NCBI GenBank assembly: GCA_051650305.1
Contig: JBOFIT010000060.1
Coordinates: forward strand, 1 to 36,933
Reading direction: 5' to 3'
DNA from: JBOFDK01 sp051650305
GTDB lineage: Bacteria; Bacillota; Clostridia; Lachnospirales; Cellulosilyticaceae
Length of the DNA stretch: 36,933 nucleotides
Shown: piece by piece, positions 24,533 to 32,969 of the stretch
How the letters are laid out: every line of letters starts with the position of its first letter
How positions within the stretch are numbered: position 1 is the first letter of the stretch
Notes under the pieces: generated by a model
What the model saw: the letters and a program-made list of their open reading frames with translations, nothing else
Told to the model about the DNA's origin: nothing
The model's database searches: none
Translations under genes and position numbers: made by a program

Positions 24533-25309
24533 ATAAATAATTTGTAGTTGCAAAGCTTGGAGTGATACTGCGAGGTCGCTTGAAGTGTCAAGATCTGTGA
24601 CAAGATAATCTATATTATCAAGAGGGCATACTAAAAAGAATGCTGTATTTTGGAATTTTGTTTGATCCATAAGAAGAATAGTAGACTTTGCTATCTTTAA
24701 AGCTTGACGTTGGAAGAGCATGTCTTCTTCAAGATAACTTGTGAGTGTCAGGTCTTTTCCTAAAGCAGCACCACTAATAAAGGCTAAGTTCACATGGCAG
24801 TCTTTTAAGAACTTGGTCGTATGATAACCACGGGTAGCATGCTCACTTGTATTACACCAACCACCTAAGAAAAAGAGCTTCTGACAAAGCTTACCGCCTT
24901 GAAGAAGGTGTGCAATATCAAAAGAATTAGTGATGATAATGAGTGTTTCTAGCAGAGTAGGCTCATGAAGAAGTGCTTTGCAAAGCTCTAAGCAAGTCGT
25001 AGAGCCTTCTAAGATGATGGAATCCCCAGGTGAGATAAGGGTGATAGCCTCTGTTGCTATTTTTGCTTTTTGCTCTAGGTTTACAGATGTACGTAAGTCA
25101 AAAGGAGCGGCACTTGGCTCAGTGTTAGCTAAGGCCACCCCCCCATGAACCTTTATGATGGAACCTTCTTTTGCAAGTGCATCTAAGTCTTTTCTGATTG
25201 TTTCAGTAGAAACCCCTGTTTCTTCTGCTAGTTGAATGGTAGTACTTAATGGGATTTCAGCCAATGTTTTTAATATTTTTTCACGCCTTTGGTGGAGTGT
25301 TAGTTTCAT
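24524..25309 (-). CDS. DeoR/GlpR family transcriptional regulator
   Basis: 261 residues. An N-terminal DeoR-type HTH (about 6-58: QRREKILKTL, TTIQLAEETGVSTETIRKDLDAL, IIKVHGGVAL) precedes a DeoRC sugar-phosphate sensor domain (about 75-235). The sensor has the usual acid/hydrophobic pattern: GDSIILEGSTTCLELCKAL, IITNSF, FISGAALGKDLTL, LLMDQTKF. These regulators are usually repressors relieved by a phosphorylated sugar. The gene diverges from the nucleoside-hydrolase/ABC operon, and its own promoter contains a perfect palindrome between -35 and -10, implying autoregulation. The ribosome site AAGGAG lies 10 nt upstream. Confidence 0.92.
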   Translation of the reverse strand: MKLTLHQRREKILKTLAEIPLSTTIQLAEETGVSTETIRKDLDALAKEGSIIKVHGGVALANTEPSAAPFDLRTSVNLEQKAKIATEAITLISPGDSIILEGSTTCLELCKALLHEPTLLETLIIITNSFDIAHLLQGGKLCQKLFFLGGWCNTSEHATRGYHTTKFLKDCHVNLAFISGAALGKDLTLTSYLEEDMLFQRQALKIAKSTILLMDQTKFQNTAFFLVCPLDNIDYLVTDLDTSSDLAVSLQALQLQIIYTK

Positions 25310-25351
25310 TATATAGAGACTCCTTACACTGTTTTTCTTTTGTTTATATAC

Positions 25352-25380
25352 ACTATAACATTGTGAAAAAACAATGTCAA
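25352..25380 (-). promoter_or_regulatory. Promoter of the DeoR-family gene
   Basis: On the minus strand, TTGACA (25380-25375), a 17-nt spacer and TATAGT (25357-25352). This is a near-consensus sigma-A promoter whose spacer is filled by operator 1. Confidence 0.8.
25358..25377. promoter_or_regulatory. Operator 1 (candidate DeoR-type site)
   Basis: ACATTGT-GAAAAA-ACAATGT, a perfect 7-bp inverted repeat with a 6-nt spacer. Its core TTGT-N6-ACAA recurs at 25507, and nearly at 25537. Confidence 0.7.
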
Positions 25381-25466
25381 ACAGGACTAAAAAGATAAAA
25401 CCCGAACATTTTTATGCTTAAAATAAAAAAAGAACGTAAATTAACATAAATTTAACGGTAATCGTA

Positions 25467-25495
25467 TTGACATATGCTTAGAAAATTGATAATAT
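25467..25495 (+). promoter_or_regulatory. Promoter of the nucleoside hydrolase/ABC operon
   Basis: A perfect TTGACA (25467-25472), a 17-nt spacer and TAATAT (25490-25495). The predicted start near 25502 leaves a leader of about 80 nt that carries operators 2 and 3. Confidence 0.7.
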
Positions 25496-25506
25496 GACCA
25501 TAAAAG

Positions 25507-25520
25507 TTGTAAAAAAACAA
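25507..25520. promoter_or_regulatory. Operator 2 (candidate DeoR-type site)
   Basis: TTGT-AAAAAA-ACAA, the same half-sites and spacer length as operator 1, at about +5 of the operon promoter. Confidence 0.6.
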
Positions 25521-25536
25521 GTTTAACACAAAAAGC

Positions 25537-25550
25537 TTGTAAAAAACCAA
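25537..25550. promoter_or_regulatory. Operator 3 (candidate, one mismatch)
   Basis: TTGT-AAAAAA-CCAA, exactly 30 bp downstream of operator 2, about three helical turns, so both sites face the same side of the DNA. Confidence 0.5.
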
Positions 25551-25580
25551 TAATATGCATTAATCAACGAGGAGAATGAC

Positions 25581-26555
25581 ATGGCACAAAATGAATCACC
25601 AAAACCATACCTATTTACAGATGGTAACACAAATACAATGGACGATTATGCAAGATCTATTAGACGTCTTCAGAAACCAGTTGGAAAAATTGACGTTGTA
25701 TTAGATACAGATACATTTAATGAAGTAGATGATCAATTTGCATTAGCATACCTTATTCAATCAAGTGAAAAATTACAATTAAAGGGTATTTATGCAGCAC
25801 CTTTCTTTAACCATCATTCAGAAGGTCCTAAAGATGGTATGGAAAGAAGTTATGATGAGATCTTTAATGTCTTAAAAATGATTAATAAAGAAGAATATAG
25901 CAATTGCGTCTATAAAGGTTCAGATGCTTTCTTAAGTAATGAGCAAACACCGATTGATTCAGATGCAGCCAGAGACCTTATTCGTCTTGCGATGGAGCAT
26001 GATGAGGAAAATCCACTTTATGTAATCGGTATTGCAGCATGTACAAATATCGCATCTGCATTACTTTTAGAGCCAAGTATTAAAGATAGAATCTTCGTAG
26101 TATGGTTAGGCGGTTTAGGCTTTGATTGGCATGACAACCGTTCATTCAATGCGGGCCAAGATGTAACTGCAGCTAGAGTACTACTAGGAAGTGGTGTACC
26201 ACTTGTTCTTTTACCAGGTAGAGGTGTCGTTGACCACTTTACAACAACAGGACCAGAATTAAATCACTGGTTACGTGGAAAAAATGCATTCTGTGATTAC
26301 ATTGTAGATAAGACAGCTAGAGAAGCTGAGTTCTGTAATGGTGAGACAGCATGGAGCCGTCCAATTTCAGACGTTACAGCAGTCGCATGGTTATTAGATG
26401 ACAACTTTATGCTTGATCGTTTAGAGCATAGCCCAGTAATGGAGTACGACCATCTTTATAGTGAAGATAAAAGACGCTTATTTATTAAGTACGTATACAG
26501 TATCAACCGTGACCGTTTAATGCATGATTTATTTATTAAATTAGCCAACTTATAA
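25581..26555 (+). CDS. Nucleoside hydrolase (IUNH) family protein
   Basis: 324 residues of the inosine-uridine nucleoside N-ribohydrolase fold, which cleaves N-glycosidic bonds with a Ca2+ bound by an Asp cluster. The cluster here is DTDTFNEVDDQFA (Asp42, Asp44, Asp50, Asp51); ordinary members read DTDPGxDD, so two residues are added between the acid pairs. Other recognisable parts are YVIGIAACTNIASALL and the VWLGG and FNAGQDVTAARVLL segments, with an Asp in the late SDVTAVAW motif. First gene of the transport operon, directly downstream of the operators. The true substrate may be a nucleoside or another N- or O-riboside; this cannot be told here. The ribosome site is GAGGAG. Confidence 0.87.
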   Translation: MAQNESPKPYLFTDGNTNTMDDYARSIRRLQKPVGKIDVVLDTDTFNEVDDQFALAYLIQSSEKLQLKGIYAAPFFNHHSEGPKDGMERSYDEIFNVLKMINKEEYSNCVYKGSDAFLSNEQTPIDSDAARDLIRLAMEHDEENPLYVIGIAACTNIASALLLEPSIKDRIFVVWLGGLGFDWHDNRSFNAGQDVTAARVLLGSGVPLVLLPGRGVVDHFTTTGPELNHWLRGKNAFCDYIVDKTAREAEFCNGETAWSRPISDVTAVAWLLDDNFMLDRLEHSPVMEYDHLYSEDKRRLFIKYVYSINRDRLMHDLFIKLANL

Positions 26556-26579
26556 GATGGCATTTGGGAGGATATAGTG

Positions 26580-27473
26580 ATGAAAAGTATGTCTCGTACC
26601 AAAGCAAAAGAAAAGACAGTATTTCGAAAGATAGAGCCACTCTTATATTTAGGGCCAGCCCTCGCATTATTAACTGTATTTGTATACTATCCTTTTATAA
26701 AAAATACTGTGCTTAGTTTTTTTACAGTAGATAAGTATAGAAACATCAAGGAATTCGCAGGCTTTACAAACTACATAAGACTTTTTGAAGATGAAAAGTT
26801 TATTGATGCCATAGGGAATACACTCCTGTATGTTATCACTACAGTACCGATTAGTATTATCATAGGCTTTTTACTAGCACTTTTGGCAAGAAAAAAACAT
26901 AAAGCTTCCACATGTTATGAAGCGATGTTTGCGCTTACAATGGCCACATCTGCTTCAGTAGTAGCGATGATTTTTCAGTTAGCCTTTAACCCATCGATGG
27001 GGGTTATCAACAAGGCGTTAGGCCTTTCAGTGAATTGGTTGACAGATCCTAAGACGGCAATCTTAAGTCTTATCCTTATTCAGATTTGGCATAATATAGG
27101 ATTCAATTTTATCTTTATGTTTTCTGCTATTCGTGGCGTGTCAGATGAAGTCATTGAAAGTGCAAAGATAGATGGAGCAACTGGTTTTGCTTTAGTAAGC
27201 AAAATCATCATTCCGCTCGTTTCACCAACGATGCTCTTCTTACTGATTAAAGATATCGCCTATGCGATGACAACCTCTAGTTTTACATTGATTTTAACAG
27301 GTGGTGGGCCGAGCGGTTCCACAGAGACCATGGTTTCATATATTTATGGAAAAGCCATTACAGGGACCAACTATAATGCTGCATTTGCAGCAACAACCGT
27401 ATGCTTTGTACTATCAGCTATTATGATTATCATCAGCTTAGTTTTGGAGAAAAAGAAGGTGACTTATAACTAA
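26580..27473 (+). CDS. Carbohydrate ABC transporter permease (UgpA/MalF type)
   Basis: 297 residues with six predicted membrane helices, the first at about 20-45 (YLGPALALLTVFVYYPF) and the last at about 267-288. The EAA loop, which docks the ATPase, reads ESAKIDGATGFALVSKIIIPLV. This is the first of a permease pair: its stop shares one base with the next start (TAATG). GTG at 26577 and ATG at 26580 are both possible starts; ATG is preferred with GGGAGG 8 nt before it. No ATPase gene lies in the operon, so a shared MsmX-type ATPase elsewhere is expected. Confidence 0.92.
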   Translation: MKSMSRTKAKEKTVFRKIEPLLYLGPALALLTVFVYYPFIKNTVLSFFTVDKYRNIKEFAGFTNYIRLFEDEKFIDAIGNTLLYVITTVPISIIIGFLLALLARKKHKASTCYEAMFALTMATSASVVAMIFQLAFNPSMGVINKALGLSVNWLTDPKTAILSLILIQIWHNIGFNFIFMFSAIRGVSDEVIESAKIDGATGFALVSKIIIPLVSPTMLFLLIKDIAYAMTTSSFTLILTGGGPSGSTETMVSYIYGKAITGTNYNAAFAATTVCFVLSAIMIIISLVLEKKKVTYN

Positions 27474-28291
27474 TGAAAAAGATAAAGTCAGTTTTATATC
27501 AATGTTTTTGTATACTTATTGGACTTATTTTGATATCTCCAGTTATCTATGCATTACTGGTATCCTTTATGCAGTCAACAGAGATTTTGACAACTGAGTT
27601 AAACCTTGTGCCAAAAGAACTGTATTTAGGGAACTACATTACAGCCATTACACAGACGGATATGTTCCGATTTATGATTAACTCATTTATCGTTGCATTC
27701 GTATCCAGTGTGGTGAGAATTATTACCTCAAGTTTAGCGGCCTATGGTTTTGCATTCTTTGAATTTAGAGGAAAGAGTGTACTTTTCTTCTTTGTGGTAG
27801 CAAGTATGATTATCCCAGCAGACGTACTTGTGATTCAAAATTACTTTACTGTAGCAGAGTTAGGCCTTATTAATACATACATGGGGATGATGATTATATT
27901 CTTTGTATCAGCGATGAATATTTTTATCATGCGTCAGAATTTTTTAAGTTACTCAAAATCGCTTAAAGAAGCGTCTATGGTGGATGGATGTGGGAATTTT
28001 AGATTCTTTATACAAATATTATTACCATCATCTTCACCTGTTCTTTTTACCGTATTTATCTCGTCATTTGTAGGTACATGGAATACCTACCTTTGGCCAC
28101 TTATTGTCACAAATGTTAATGAGATGCGTACAGCTCAAGTCGCAATTACAATGCTTAATGTAGCAGATGCAAGTGCGTATGGAGTTGTAATGGCCGCATC
28201 CATCATCATATTAATACCATCTATTCTTGTCTTTTTATTCTTCCAAAGAAAAATTGTTGGAGGCATGATGGATGGTGCAGTTAAAGAGTAA
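27473..28291 (+). CDS. Carbohydrate ABC transporter permease (UgpE/MalG type)
   Basis: 272 residues, six predicted membrane helices. N-terminal helix at about 7-32, last helix at about 240-260 (SIIILIPSILVFLFF), and an EAA loop KEASMVDGCGNFRFFIQILLP, typical of the MalG/UgpE subfamily. The C-terminus ends FQRKIVGGMMDGAVKE, as is usual in this subfamily. Its start codon overlaps the previous stop by one base, so it is made in step with its partner permease. The binding lipoprotein gene follows after 38 nt. Confidence 0.93.
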   Translation: MKKIKSVLYQCFCILIGLILISPVIYALLVSFMQSTEILTTELNLVPKELYLGNYITAITQTDMFRFMINSFIVAFVSSVVRIITSSLAAYGFAFFEFRGKSVLFFFVVASMIIPADVLVIQNYFTVAELGLINTYMGMMIIFFVSAMNIFIMRQNFLSYSKSLKEASMVDGCGNFRFFIQILLPSSSPVLFTVFISSFVGTWNTYLWPLIVTNVNEMRTAQVAITMLNVADASAYGVVMAASIIILIPSILVFLFFQRKIVGGMMDGAVKE

Positions 28292-28329
28292 GGCAGTCAG
28301 CATGTGAAAAGATACCGACGGAGGGAATT

Positions 28330-29697
28330 ATGAAAAAATTAGTGAAGAAATTAGTTGCAATAGGTATGTGTGGTATGATGCTTGTAGCATCAGTAGGATG
28401 TTCAAAAGGTAAGCAAACAGTAGAAGATGCTAATGCAGAGGGTGTAACAGAAGTTGTATTTTGGCATAGTGCCAATGGCGCGACTGGTGAAGCATTAGAA
28501 AAAGTCATCAGTACTTATAATGAGACACGTGGTGCTGACAAAGGCATCAAAGTTAATTTAGTTTACCAAGGTTATGAAGGTACAGATAAAGTATTACTCG
28601 CGTATCAAACAAAGGATATCAAAAATGCACCAGATATTAATCAAGGACTTACATCAACGATTCCACAGATGATGGAATTAGATTGGACAGTAAGTGCAGC
28701 GGACTACATGGCAAAAGAAGGCTCAGAAATCACAGAGGGATCTTTCTATGAAGCACTTACACGTTCATGTTCTTATGAAGATGAGATGGTAGCAGTACCA
28801 TTTGCAAATTCGACACTTCTTTTATACTATAATGTAGATGCATTAAAAGAAGCTGGTTTTGACGCTCCACCAGCAACGATGGACGAACTCGTACACTATA
28901 CAGAAGCATTAACCAAGAAAGATGCAGCAGGCAATGTAGCACGTTATGGTCTTAATATGCAAACAAAGCGTTATCAGCTGGTAAACTTCATTGTAAGCCA
29001 AAGCGAAGCAAGTTTCTTTGGGGATAATGAAGGTGGACGTACAGCACCAATGACAAAGTTAACCATAGGTGAAGATGGTACACTTCGAGCATTCTTAGAA
29101 AAATTAGATACACTTGTAAAAACAGGTGGGTATAAATACGTTGAAGATAGTATCAATGAAGAGTTCGCACAAGGACTTTCTGCAATGGCTATTATGTCTT
29201 CATCAAGAGTAAGCACGATTCAGCAATTAGTAGGCGATTCTTTTGAATTTATGACAGCACCTATTCCAAAAGTAAATGCAGCGGATACAAGTGGTGCAGC
29301 TGTAGGTGGTAGTGCACTAATGATGTTTGACCGAGGTAGTGAGAAACGTGTAGAAGCAGCATGGGATGTGTTACAATACTGTGCATCACCAGAAGCACAA
29401 TACATCTTTGCATCAGGTACAGGCTATATTCCAGTAAATAAAGAAGCAGAAAACTTAGCGGATATGAAAGCATACTATGAGGCAAATCCTCAGTATGCAG
29501 TAGCCCTTGAGCAAATGAAAAACTCTAGTCCACTTGCACAAGAGCCATTCGACTTAGTGTACGGTGAGATCAATAGCATCATTACAGATGCAATGCTTGA
29601 GTTCTGTGAAGGAAAATTAGGTATCGATGAAACCATTGAGAAGATTACAAGCTTAGCAAACAAAGCGTTAGAGGAATACCACTACGCAAACAACTAA
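28330..29697 (+). CDS. Extracellular solute-binding lipoprotein (family 1)
   Basis: 455 residues, the substrate receptor for the two permeases. A lipoprotein signal peptide ends at LVASVGC with Cys24 lipidated. The mature part has the family-1 binding-protein pattern: VVFWHSANGATGEALEKVISTYNETR, YNVDALKEAGFDAPPATMDELV and VGGSALMMFDRGSEKRVEAAWDVLQY. Related proteins bind glycerol-3-phosphate, maltose-type or other oligosaccharides. The operon context with a nucleoside hydrolase suggests a nucleoside or glycoside ligand (inference). A GC-rich hairpin without T-run follows the stop and may protect the transcript 3' end. Confidence 0.93.
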   Translation: MKKLVKKLVAIGMCGMMLVASVGCSKGKQTVEDANAEGVTEVVFWHSANGATGEALEKVISTYNETRGADKGIKVNLVYQGYEGTDKVLLAYQTKDIKNAPDINQGLTSTIPQMMELDWTVSAADYMAKEGSEITEGSFYEALTRSCSYEDEMVAVPFANSTLLLYYNVDALKEAGFDAPPATMDELVHYTEALTKKDAAGNVARYGLNMQTKRYQLVNFIVSQSEASFFGDNEGGRTAPMTKLTIGEDGTLRAFLEKLDTLVKTGGYKYVEDSINEEFAQGLSAMAIMSSSRVSTIQQLVGDSFEFMTAPIPKVNAADTSGAAVGGSALMMFDRGSEKRVEAAWDVLQYCASPEAQYIFASGTGYIPVNKEAENLADMKAYYEANPQYAVALEQMKNSSPLAQEPFDLVYGEINSIITDAMLEFCEGKLGIDETIEKITSLANKALEEYHYANN

Positions 29698-29715
29698 TCG
29701 TCATAAATAGTGAAG

Positions 29716-29744
29716 AAGGGGGCATGTGTTAGCATACCCCCTTT
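29716..29744 (+). terminator. Intercistronic hairpin after the binding-protein gene
   Basis: AAGGGGG-C-ATG pairs with CAT-A-CCCCCTT around TGTTAG. No real T-run follows, so it is more likely a partial terminator or mRNA-stabilising hairpin within the operon. Confidence 0.5.
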
Positions 29745-29764
29745 CAGTGTAAAAGAGGGATACA

Positions 29765-30571
29765 ATGAAAAAAATAAAAGCAGTTGTAACGGATTTAGAT
29801 GATACATTACTGGCACCGGATAAGACCATATCGGAAGTAGCGATACAGGTGATTCGCGAGATGCAAGCAAGTGGCATCCAATTTAGCTTTATTACAGGAA
29901 GACCGAAGTATGCCATTGAACGTTTCGTAGAAAGTGTAGGTGTGAGTGCACCTGTAGTTTCATGTAATGGTGCAGTTGTCTTCCAAGGTGATGACATCCT
30001 ACTTAAGCATTCTTTTCCAGCATATAAGCTAAGAACACTTATGGAAAGTGCCAAAGACTTAGGGCTTACAGTACTTTTTTATACCGATGATGTGGAGTAT
30101 GCACTTCATGAAACTGCATGGGTAAAAGTACGCGTGGATGCAGGAAGAAACTTCCCTATACGTACGTTAACAGAAGCAGAATGGGAAGAAGTAACTTTTG
30201 AAAAACTTAATATTATGGCAGATGCTAATGAGGAAGGTTTTGCAAAGGTACTCCCTTTAATAGAAGCATTACAAAGTGAATGCTCTATTGCACTTTATGG
30301 CTTAAATGGATGCGAGATCGTGTCTAAAGAAGTGAATAAAGGGGTAGGAATGAAAGAACTTGCAAAGCTTCTAGGTGTAGAAGTAGAAGAAATTATGGCT
30401 ATCGGTGACAATGCTAATGATAATGAGATGCTTGCACAAGCAGGGATTGGTGTAGCCGTAGGTAATGCTAAGGAAACGACCAAGCAGTGTGCAGATTACA
30501 TATGTGAGAAAAGCTACACAGAAGGTGTCATTGAAGCCATTGAAAAGTTTGTGATGAAAAGAGGTGCCTAG
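29765..30571 (+). CDS. HAD superfamily Cof-type phosphatase
   Basis: 268 residues, a type IIB HAD hydrolase that would dephosphorylate sugar phosphates or cofactors. Motif I is VVTDLDDTLL (nucleophile and acid Asp pair), motif II is FITGRP, motif III Lys lies in SKEVNKGVGMKEL, and motif IV is IGDNANDNEML. It belongs to the transport operon; its end is 2 nt from the chosen start of the isomerase gene. A sugar phosphate made or taken up by this operon is the likely substrate (inference). The ribosome site is AGAGGG. Confidence 0.92.
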   Translation: MKKIKAVVTDLDDTLLAPDKTISEVAIQVIREMQASGIQFSFITGRPKYAIERFVESVGVSAPVVSCNGAVVFQGDDILLKHSFPAYKLRTLMESAKDLGLTVLFYTDDVEYALHETAWVKVRVDAGRNFPIRTLTEAEWEEVTFEKLNIMADANEEGFAKVLPLIEALQSECSIALYGLNGCEIVSKEVNKGVGMKELAKLLGVEVEEIMAIGDNANDNEMLAQAGIGVAVGNAKETTKQCADYICEKSYTEGVIEAIEKFVMKRGA

Positions 30572-30572
30572 A

Positions 30573-31451
30573 ATGAGAATTGCAACATCTACCAACATTG
30601 TATTTGAGCGTGCAGATGGTAGTCGTATACCGATGGAGACAAGTATCGATATGTGTGCTGCAGCAGGGTACAAAGTATTAGACCTTTGCTTTGTCGATAT
30701 GACAACTGTACCGACACCTTTTAAGGAAGCTAACTGGAAGGCATATATAGAGGCCCTTGGGCAACAGGCAAAGGACTTAGGGATTACTTTTACACAAGCA
30801 CATGCACCGATTCAAGACTTTTGTAATCCAAGTGCAGACCAAGACACTGCATGGGAATGGGTGTGTCGTAGTGTAGAAGGTTGTGGAATGCTTGGTATTA
30901 AGTGGCTTGTTGTTCATCCATCTACAAAAGTAGTAGATGGCAAGATGGATGAGGCGACTCAAGAAGAGAATGTGGCGTACTTTAGAAAGCTTGCAGACTA
31001 TGCCAAGGACTTTGGTGTAGGCATCGCCATTGAAAATATGTGGGGTAAGACAAGAGAAGGTGTTAAGCGCTATGCCATAGAAGCCTCAGAACTTGTTAGT
31101 CTTATTGGGGCAATAGACCGCCACAATGTAGGAGCGTGTTGGGATACAGAGCATGGAGCCATAGAGAATCTGGATCAGCCAGCAGCTATTAGGCTACTAG
31201 GAGAGTTACTGGTAGCGACGCATATTTCAGACCTTACATCAGGGCAACATGTACATATTTTGCCTTACGTAGGGTTTGTAGAATGGGAAAGTATATATGA
31301 GGCTTTTGCTGACATTAAGTATGAAGGCGTATTTGCCTTTGAAATGCAGCATTACTTACTACGTATGCCAGAACCATTGATGCTACAGATGCTTAAGCTG
31401 AGTGTAGATGTGGGAACCTATATGATTGAAAGAATAAACGCATATCGCTAA
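30573..31451 (+). CDS. Sugar phosphate isomerase/epimerase (AP endonuclease 2-like TIM barrel)
   Basis: 292 residues of the xylose-isomerase-like TIM barrel family. Visible metal-site motifs are LVVHPST, IAIENMWGK (Glu), GACWDTEHGA (Asp/His) and THISDL, with FAFEMQHY near the end. The ATG at 30573 is chosen with AGAGG 7 nt upstream; a GTG at 30564 in frame overlaps the phosphatase gene. It is the last gene of the transport operon. The substrate is unknown; such enzymes isomerise keto sugars, and this one may process the sugar released by the nucleoside hydrolase (inference). Confidence 0.87.
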   Translation: MRIATSTNIVFERADGSRIPMETSIDMCAAAGYKVLDLCFVDMTTVPTPFKEANWKAYIEALGQQAKDLGITFTQAHAPIQDFCNPSADQDTAWEWVCRSVEGCGMLGIKWLVVHPSTKVVDGKMDEATQEENVAYFRKLADYAKDFGVGIAIENMWGKTREGVKRYAIEASELVSLIGAIDRHNVGACWDTEHGAIENLDQPAAIRLLGELLVATHISDLTSGQHVHILPYVGFVEWESIYEAFADIKYEGVFAFEMQHYLLRMPEPLMLQMLKLSVDVGTYMIERINAYR

Positions 31452-31639
31452 ATGAGGGAGGGGTTGTTGCACACGGGTGTGATGGCCCCTTTCCGTGTGC
31501 AGAAGGAAAGGATGACATGTGCAACAGAAACTTTGGGATGAGGTAAGGGACTTGTCTAAAATTTAGTAGGGTGGTATAGTGTGAAAGAAGTAAAAGTTGA
31601 AAAATGAAGTTTAAACACACAGACAGAAGGTATGTTGAC
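31452..31639 (+). other. Structured intergenic/leader region with competing hairpins
   Basis: One hairpin pairs TGCACACGG (31468-31476) with CCGTGTGCA (31493-31501). An exclusive alternative pairs GTTGCACA (about 31464-31471) with TGTGCAAC (about 31518-31525), and a third pairs CCTTTCC with GGAAAGG. There is no T-run. It may be the operon's 3' end or a regulated leader of the next gene. Confidence 0.45.
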
Positions 31640-32719
31640 ATGGATAAAGAATACAAAGGGATACAATACGGTATCATGTGGTATGTAGATACGACCATAG
31701 CCGAGCAAATAGATAAGAAGACATTGGATAAAAGTATAGGAGAGAGCTGCAAGCAGTTAGGGATTAAGCTAGAGGACATACAGCTAAGGGAGAAAAGCAT
31801 AGCGGTTGTGTTCCTTGCGGATAAACCACTCAATCTGACGAAAATACAAGGGATATTCTTTAAGCAAGTAAAGATGCAGTATCCAAGATTTCAGATACAG
31901 CAGTTTATAGGTGTGACTAAAAGTCATGTGCCTGCAAAAGAAGACAATCGCATACGCCAATTACTTCAGCAAGTAGATGAGATTGCCTACTATGATTTAG
32001 ATGAAGTGTGTGATGAAGAAGAAGCTTTTAAAGGGTATTTAGGGGAGAGATACTTAACAATCATAGAGCAGGGGAGCAAGGTGTTTTTAGTAGATGAAAA
32101 AGCACTTAGTGAAGCCATTTTCCTTAACTGCTTTGCTTGTACCAAGATTTATAAGTATGGATGCTGCTGTGGGAGTCCTTGTGACTTAAGTGAGAAAAAT
32201 AAACGTAACTTCCGTAAGCACGAGAAGAAAATAGAAGATGCCATGAAGATGGTAAACAGTACGGATTATGATACGCTGAAAGTTCATGGCGGCTTCTTGA
32301 AAAAAGATGGTAGTATCAATGAATATGAGGGAAAATGCAGTATGCTTGTAGAAGAAGATGGGGTGTATAAATGTATGACCCATAAGTATGCGCTGGATGA
32401 AGGTATACCAATCTATGAACTATGCCCCCTTTCATGCTTGATGTACCCACTAGAAATTATAGAACTTGTAGCTAACTTTAAGACGAAAGCAACCCTTCTC
32501 ACATCAGCGATGGAAGAGACATTCGCAAAGGCGTTTAGCAGATGGGGAAGCTACAAAGGAATGGATGTAGACCTTAGATGTCTAGATAAAAAAGATCATG
32601 ATGATGCTTTTCTGGTGGAGCATTATAAGCCTGTCTATCAGGTAAATGAAGGACTACTCACCCATGAGTTTGGGCCTGCACTTTATCAGGTATTAGAACA
32701 ATTATTACAAACACCCTAA
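31640..32719 (+). CDS. Cysteine-rich putative metal-binding protein, DUF3109/YkgJ-like
   Basis: 359 residues from the chosen start. The N-terminal 150 residues are unrecognised. A cysteine-rich second half has Cys164, Cys167, Cys175-177 and Cys181 (CFACTKIYKYGCCCGSPCDL), Cys233 and Cys245, and Cys262/Cys266 in LCPLSCLMYPLEI. The CC cluster plus PLSCxLYP ending recalls DUF3109 and the YkgJ metal-chelating families, which are presumed to bind iron-sulphur or zinc. An in-frame ATG at 31604 would add 12 residues, but AGAAGG sits 9 nt before the ATG at 31640. A small HTH gene follows after 31 nt, probably in the same operon. Confidence 0.65.
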   Translation: MDKEYKGIQYGIMWYVDTTIAEQIDKKTLDKSIGESCKQLGIKLEDIQLREKSIAVVFLADKPLNLTKIQGIFFKQVKMQYPRFQIQQFIGVTKSHVPAKEDNRIRQLLQQVDEIAYYDLDEVCDEEEAFKGYLGERYLTIIEQGSKVFLVDEKALSEAIFLNCFACTKIYKYGCCCGSPCDLSEKNKRNFRKHEKKIEDAMKMVNSTDYDTLKVHGGFLKKDGSINEYEGKCSMLVEEDGVYKCMTHKYALDEGIPIYELCPLSCLMYPLEIIELVANFKTKATLLTSAMEETFAKAFSRWGSYKGMDVDLRCLDKKDHDDAFLVEHYKPVYQVNEGLLTHEFGPALYQVLEQLLQTP

Positions 32720-32750
32720 TCATTCATAGAAAAATAAAGAGGTAAAACAT

Positions 32751-32957
32751 ATGCAACAAAACAGGCAAGAAGAAATGAACAGACTGATGCAGGAATACTA
32801 TGTTCCTTTTGATGAACTAGCTATACGACTTGGCATCAGTAAAAGAACCCTTACAAGAAAGTTTAATGGCAACACAGAATGGACGTACAAAGAGATGATG
32901 CTCCTGACACAGATTTTTAATATACAAGATCCCCAAGCCTTTTTCTTTGGGGAGTAG
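32751..32957 (+). CDS. Small Cro/C1-like helix-turn-helix protein
   Basis: 68 residues, almost only a DNA-binding domain: VPFDELAIRLGISKRTLTRKFNGNTEWTYKEM has the helix-turn-helix, with a recognition helix near SKRTLTRKF. Likely a short regulator or a phage-type repressor remnant. A GAGG site lies upstream, and the next gene starts 12 nt after its stop. Target sites are unknown. Confidence 0.7.
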   Translation: MQQNRQEEMNRLMQEYYVPFDELAIRLGISKRTLTRKFNGNTEWTYKEMMLLTQIFNIQDPQAFFFGE

Positions 32958-32969
32958 AGAGGGAAAACC

